In this document: piece after piece, positions 42,695 through 46,683 of the stretch
Layout: each line of letters starts with the position of its first letter
Position numbering within the stretch: position 1 is the first letter of the stretch
From: Nemertoderma westbladi
Lineage: Eukaryota; Xenacoelomorpha; Nemertodermatida; Nemertodermatidae
Assembly: GCA_032718475.1 (NCBI GenBank)
Contig: JAUCBJ010002163.1
Location: 1 to 46,683, forward strand
Direction of reading: 5' to 3'
DNA: 46,683 bases
The notes under the pieces: generated by a model
Told to the model about the DNA's origin: nothing
Databases searched by the model: none
Seen by the model: only the letters and a program-made list of their open reading frames with translations
Made by a program: the position numbers and the translations under genes

Positions 42695-43962
42695 TGTACG
42701 CGCTTTTGAAGACCTTTAGCAGTTTAACCTGCCAAAATTTATATGTCTTTTGGTTTATAAATATACTTTAGAGGAAGACAAATATTTAATACCAATAAAC
42801 ACAACATTAGCAGAAGCCAGCCTAGTGCGCGTCCATTCACCCGCTGGATATTCCCAGGAGACTGGATTCTGAGGGCTTAAATTATTATTGCAGTGAAGCT
42901 TACTGTATTGTATTATTCGATTGATCGTTAATACTTAATTTCTGACTAATATTATTCACTTTCGGGAAATATTAACAGTTCCTTTAGGACGTGGCGCTCT
43001 ATCTAAGTAAACAGAGATATGACTTACACTAATCACAACGATAAGTCGGTAAGGCTTAAGATTCACGTATGAGGCGCATTCTTTAGGAAATGCTTAGTTA
43101 TCAGTCACAATCATGTACACTACCAGTAACACACAATACTGCTCACTAATTTGCCGACCGTCAATGAATTTTATCATATATAAAGGGAATAGCAACGGAC
43201 CACTGTAGTGCTTATCAAATAGCATTAAATTCACTACAAACCACAACAATATAAGTCGCAATCGCTATATATAACCCGTCTCTCTAACCTGTAGTGTATC
43301 AAGAAAATTGGGAAATTTGGGTTCTTTATATATGTTCTCCAAATGATATTTAACCAAAACACAACAGTAAACAGCATTAAGACGGTAAGTTAAGATATGA
43401 TATAAACTGATATGGACCGATATGTGATATGAGTTGTTAAGAACTGAACTGATAACAGTCATACGCTCTATAATTTTAGCCTACTAATGTTTCTTCTAAA
43501 AGTATGAAACGAATTGATTCTAGAGCCGTTGTTCCTGGCCTAGACAGCAATAACAACAAAGTATCAAGAAAAAACAGTAAGACTGAACACTCTCCTTATG
43601 ATCGACCGAAAAGCTACACGTCGACAGGAAAAATCGCTCTGATTGGTTCAAGCCAAACAAAGAACCATGCGTCCAATGGCTGTTTCCATGTCAGCAACCA
43701 GCTGTTAGATGTCGTAATATGAATCATCACGGCTAAGCTATGAAAGGTATTTGTCGCATTGCAGGTTTTTTGTCTTACCATGTCCGCTAAAACACGTATA
43801 TAGCAGAATGACTTTTATGTCCGTTAAAACACCTGTAACGGTACCTTGAGGGCGAGGGGAATATATATACAGTTAGAGAACCTTTTTAGAGTATTCCAGC
43901 GCCTGGGGGGAAACTGGATTGCGAAGCAAAGGGGCCAGTTATATCCCACAGAAGCTTTTACA
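42695..43962 (-). repeat. 5' LTR of BEL/Pao element
   Basis: 1268 bp, same length as the copy at 25136-26403 and about 99.5 percent identical by eye. It ends at CTTTTACA (43962), immediately followed by AATAT (43963-43967), which duplicates 25131-25135. It should promote transcription of the element towards lower coordinates. Confidence 0.95.
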
Positions 43963-43967
43963 AATAT

Positions 43968-44481
43968 GTTTCGTAGAAACTTTGCGACTTCTGCAAGACG
44001 ACGGCGTTCTTGTGCCTTACCAGCTGCTACAGAAGCCCAGACAAGTTTTAAGGTAGACGTCATGCTACTTCCAAAATCATACACAATTGGTAGCCCTATT
44101 CCACGTCAGATTGTGAAAGAAACCATAATAGCTGCTGGGTGTTTTCTAAATGAAGTAACTCTGGAAAAAACCATGTCCGCAGACGGCATATTGTTGAGAA
44201 TCATTAATCTCTTTACGGAGAAATTACAATTAGCGCCTGGGTTAATCGATTATACGAAATGTATCATTTTGCAAGCTTGTCATACTAAGCTACTTCGCAC
44301 AAATCTTGTCCGCGGTGAAGTCCTAAATGGGAAAAACATTTTCACCCTATTTAGAAAACAGAGAAAAACTGTGTACGTTGTTTGCTCAAGCTTAGATTTA
44401 GACTCACTGCTTACACCCGCAATTGAAGTTGGTGACTTTAACTCGACCTCGGCGGTAGACCATAATATAGAAGCTTCTGAG
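43968..44481 (+). pseudogene. HECT E3 ligase gene, second coding piece
   Basis: Continues the frame begun at 25077: MFRRNFATSARRRRSCALPA, then a segment of about 170 residues with the motifs DVMLLPKSYTIGSPIPRQ and NGKNIFTLFRKQRKTVYVVC. This layout (basic start, ubiquitin-like or strand-rich middle, HECT at the end) resembles the many G2E3-like HECT proteins of fishes and marine invertebrates. The frame reaches GAAGCTTCTGAG at 44481, where the hAT-like insertion begins. Translation through that insertion would stop at 44512-44514. With the insertion removed the frame continues from 44907 in phase. Confidence 0.7.
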
Positions 44482-44898
44482 CAGGGTTGGCAATTTACTT
44501 TGAATTTAGATTGAATTTGACTAAATAAAAACTATAAAAAAGGTTTGTAAAAGTCAGGCAGGGGGGGGGGGGGGGGGGGGCTTGACACAAACCCGCGAAT
44601 TTATTGCAAACTGTGTCTCCAAAATTTAGTTTATTGTTTTGGTTAGAAAAGCCTGCCATTTCAACCTGCTACATTCCTTGAAAGGGTACTTTAATGGTGA
44701 ATATTTAAATTAAATATTCGCGGAATTAAGTTAATTTGTTAAAATAGGCTGAAACGACACCCCAATTGGTAACATGGATACCATACAGACACAGCACTTT
44801 TGGAGAAACTAAATTTCCACTACGCTTGACCTACAGTATTTATAATTATTAGTAGCATACTGAATTAGAATTTAGTGAAATCAAAATTGCCAACCCTG
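44482..44898. mobile_element. hAT-like MITE (about 417 bp) inside the HECT reading frame
   Basis: The ends CAGGGTTGGCAATTT (44482) and AAATTGCCAACCCTG (ending 44898) are perfect 15-bp inverted repeats, with looser pairing further in. CAGGGTTGGCAA-type tips are characteristic of hAT elements. The adjacent octamers CTTCTGAG (44474-44481) and CATCTCAA (44899-44906) match at five of eight positions and keep the T2/A7 pattern, consistent with a decayed 8-bp target duplication. The inside has a G run (44563-44580) and no coding potential. Confidence 0.75.
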
Positions 44899-46313
44899 CA
44901 TCTCAAGCACTGACATCAGTATCTGAACCACTGCAATCGGGATCGGGTAGAGATTTTCCTGCCGTCTTTCTCAGTGACAACCAATTATGTCATTGTGGCC
45001 GTACTTTAACGGATACTATGAATGAATCATCCTCATCTTCCCGATGCTTAGTTTGTGTTCAAAATGAAGAATATAACAACAGTTTAGCCATTGACCGAGT
45101 AACTGCTTCTGGTATCCAATTGAGGAGTAGATCATTGTTAAACCAACCGGATTATGGTGAATATCTTGTTAATCAAGATGCGGATTCATCTTATGAGTTT
45201 CAATCTCCAAATCCAACGCGCGAAACTCTTGCCCAACTACATGCTTCATACTATGAAGATGTTTTTCAACATCCTTCTCAACGCGAACATCCTGCCGTCT
45301 TAATTTCGGTCCATCGTGACAATGTATTCGATGATGTGATGCAGTTGTTTGGAATGCATTTGTCTGAAGAGGAAAGTATGAAGCTTAAGTTTATTGTTAG
45401 TTTCAAAGGAGAAATGGGAATTGATGACAAGGGATTAAGCAGAGAATTACTATGTTTGTTTTGGGAGGAATTTTACATTAAAGCAACCACAGGAACTGAT
45501 ATGTTGCTTCCATTAATTAGGCACGATTGGCAGGATGACACGTGGAAGGTTATTGGTCGGATCCTAGCATACGGGTATAAAGAATTCGGTTATTGGCCTA
45601 CAAAAATATCGAAAGTATTTTTTAAGTATTGCTACTTCGATGTTGGTCATGAGGAAATGTTATCTGATATGTCACCTGAAACATTTTACGGGTTTTTAAC
45701 CAAACAGCAGGTAACCATATTCGAAAATATCCGTTTGGGTTGCGATGCCTCCGAAGAAGATGTGGAAGAGATCACTGATCTGCTAGAGAAGTTCAAGTGT
45801 CGTAAAATTCCTACAAAGGAAAACATTCGTAATATATTATCGGAACTATGCTATCAGGAAATTGTCCAAAAAACGTCCTTCATTACAAAAAATATTAACC
45901 TGGCTTGTGAGAAACCATTTAGTTCCCAAAGTGAATTGGACAAAGTTTACTCTCGCCGAGCTCCATCTGTATCTGCACTTTGGAAGGTTTTCAAATTTCC
46001 AGAAAATCTAAACAATGATCAAATTGAGGCTCGGTTGTCGCTCAAAAATGTGCTTCGAGACTTCGATGAGAATATGATGTCTCTTTTCCTTCGATATGTT
46101 ACTGGAAGTAACATAATGATATGTAACACTATTAATGTGGAATTTTTCAAACGGGATCGATTTTGTGAAACAAAGGCAGCTAGAGCCATTTTCGTCCAAA
46201 CATGTGGTCCAACTCTTACATTGCCTGTTTGTTATGAGACATACATGGAAATGAAGGAAGACTTAATAAAACTTCTTCGTAACCCGCTAAGCTGGCAGTT
46301 TTCTGCACATTGA
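44899..46313 (+). pseudogene. HECT E3 ubiquitin ligase gene, third piece with the full HECT domain
   Basis: The frame is open from 44856 and passes through LCHCGRTLTDT and SRCLVCVQ (a possible CxC/CxxC zinc site, 44985-45060). It then covers a complete HECT domain: LKFIVSFKGEMGIDDKGLSR (N-lobe start), GRILAYGYKEFGYWPTKIS, and the C-lobe with FVQTCGPTLTLPV. The catalytic cysteine codon is at 46203-46205, 36 residues from the C-terminus, as expected for HECT thioester formation with ubiquitin. ATG at 45018 could start a shorter HECT-only protein. With both insertions removed, the three pieces make a continuous frame of about 659 codons without introns. The domain itself shows no stop or missing key residue, so a shortened product may still be made. 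Confidence 0.85.
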
Positions 46314-46588
46314 AACTCATACAAAATTGTTTAATATACATTGATGTTGATGTAACCTTAGTAAAATTTATTAGTATAGTTGAGATTAGACAAACTGTTT
46401 AAACTAAAAAAAACTAAAGATAATATTTGTAATAGTATAATTAATACTGAATGTTGTAGAACGTTACTACAAAAAATACACTTTTAATCAATATACTGTA
46501 TAACAGTATATAATTTAATCAATGTACTGTATAACCAAATGTTAAAACAATATATATTATACAGAGATAGTTTCACCCTTCTTTTCAG
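46314..46588. other. HECT gene 3' flank
   Basis: AT-rich with the internal repeats TTAATCAAT-TACTGTATAAC (46484-46530). No canonical AATAAA is seen close to the stop. Confidence 0.5.
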
Positions 46589-46683
46589 TGTTGCCCCATC
46601 TCTCTCTACATTAGTGATTGAACGCACTGTTTGTATAGATGAATACCGAAATTTCCATCGTCCTGAAGTGGATCAATGTTATG
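46589..46683 (+). CDS. Possible exon running off the window end
   Basis: A pyrimidine-rich acceptor (CACCCTTCTTTTCAG, ending 46588) is followed by a frame open to the last base, reading VAPSLSTLVIERTVCIDEYR and on. It is only 31 codons, no homologue is recognised, and chance is possible. Confidence 0.25.

Larger units (their letters stand above)
25136..43962 (-). mobile_element. Complete 18.8-kb BEL/Pao LTR retrotransposon (Belpaoviridae-type) with accessory frame
   Basis: Two matching 1268-bp LTRs with TG...CA ends and a 5-bp target duplication AATAT enclose a long leader, an intact gag-pol, a spacer and a second long frame broken by one TAG. The size of 18,827 bp is far above the 5-10 kb usual for BEL/Pao elements; most of the excess is the accessory frame (about 4.3 kb), the leader and the spacer. 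The insertion sits in the coding sequence of a HECT ligase gene, in the opposite orientation. The near-identical LTRs imply recent insertion. Confidence 0.93.

Overview
The window is nuclear DNA from an animal, most likely a marine invertebrate. I cannot place it to phylum. Evidence: GT/AG introns, an EDRF1 orthologue, a HECT ubiquitin ligase of the G2E3-like type, a BEL/Pao LTR retrotransposon, Penelope-like and non-LTR retroelement pieces, several short inverted-repeat transposons, long minisatellites and many C or G homopolymer runs. There is no bacterial gene organisation. Most of the window is mobile or tandemly repeated DNA.

Left (1-7130): the 3' three exons of EDRF1 on the + strand (49-252, 2144-2344, 3750-6905), all in phase, with AATAAA at 7122. 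The first visible intron is filled by a 21-bp C-rich minisatellite that has itself been invaded by a small inverted-repeat element.

7130-11950: intergenic DNA holding a textbook type I hammerhead ribozyme (7674-7721), three non-autonomous inverted-repeat elements (about 7874-8190, 9469-10190, 10477-11006) and a 204-bp tandem repeat. A signal-peptide exon (11208-11290) can be spliced to an exon derived from the 3' end of a retrotransposon (11708-11793).

11946-21108: a 21-bp minisatellite (over 4 kb), then a 15-bp minisatellite fused in frame to a non-LTR-type reverse transcriptase with a restriction-like endonuclease C-terminus (two frameshifts), a poly(A) tail, then the same 21-bp minisatellite again. 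The retroelement appears to sit inside the 21-bp array.

21690-25076: a roughly 100-bp repeat carrying a GAAA-loop hairpin, a Penelope-like element fragment on the - strand, and the 5' flank of a HECT gene.

25077-46313: one HECT-ligase reading frame broken by two insertions. The first is an 18,827-bp BEL/Pao element (25136-43962, - strand, 1268-bp LTRs, 5-bp target duplication AATAT). The second is a hAT-like MITE of about 417 bp (44482-44898). The BEL/Pao element has an intact 2700-codon gag-pol frame. Downstream of pol it has a second very long frame of unrecognised function (874 codons, one in-frame TAG, then about 540 more codons). This extra frame is the most novel item in the window. 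The near-identical LTRs indicate a recent insertion.
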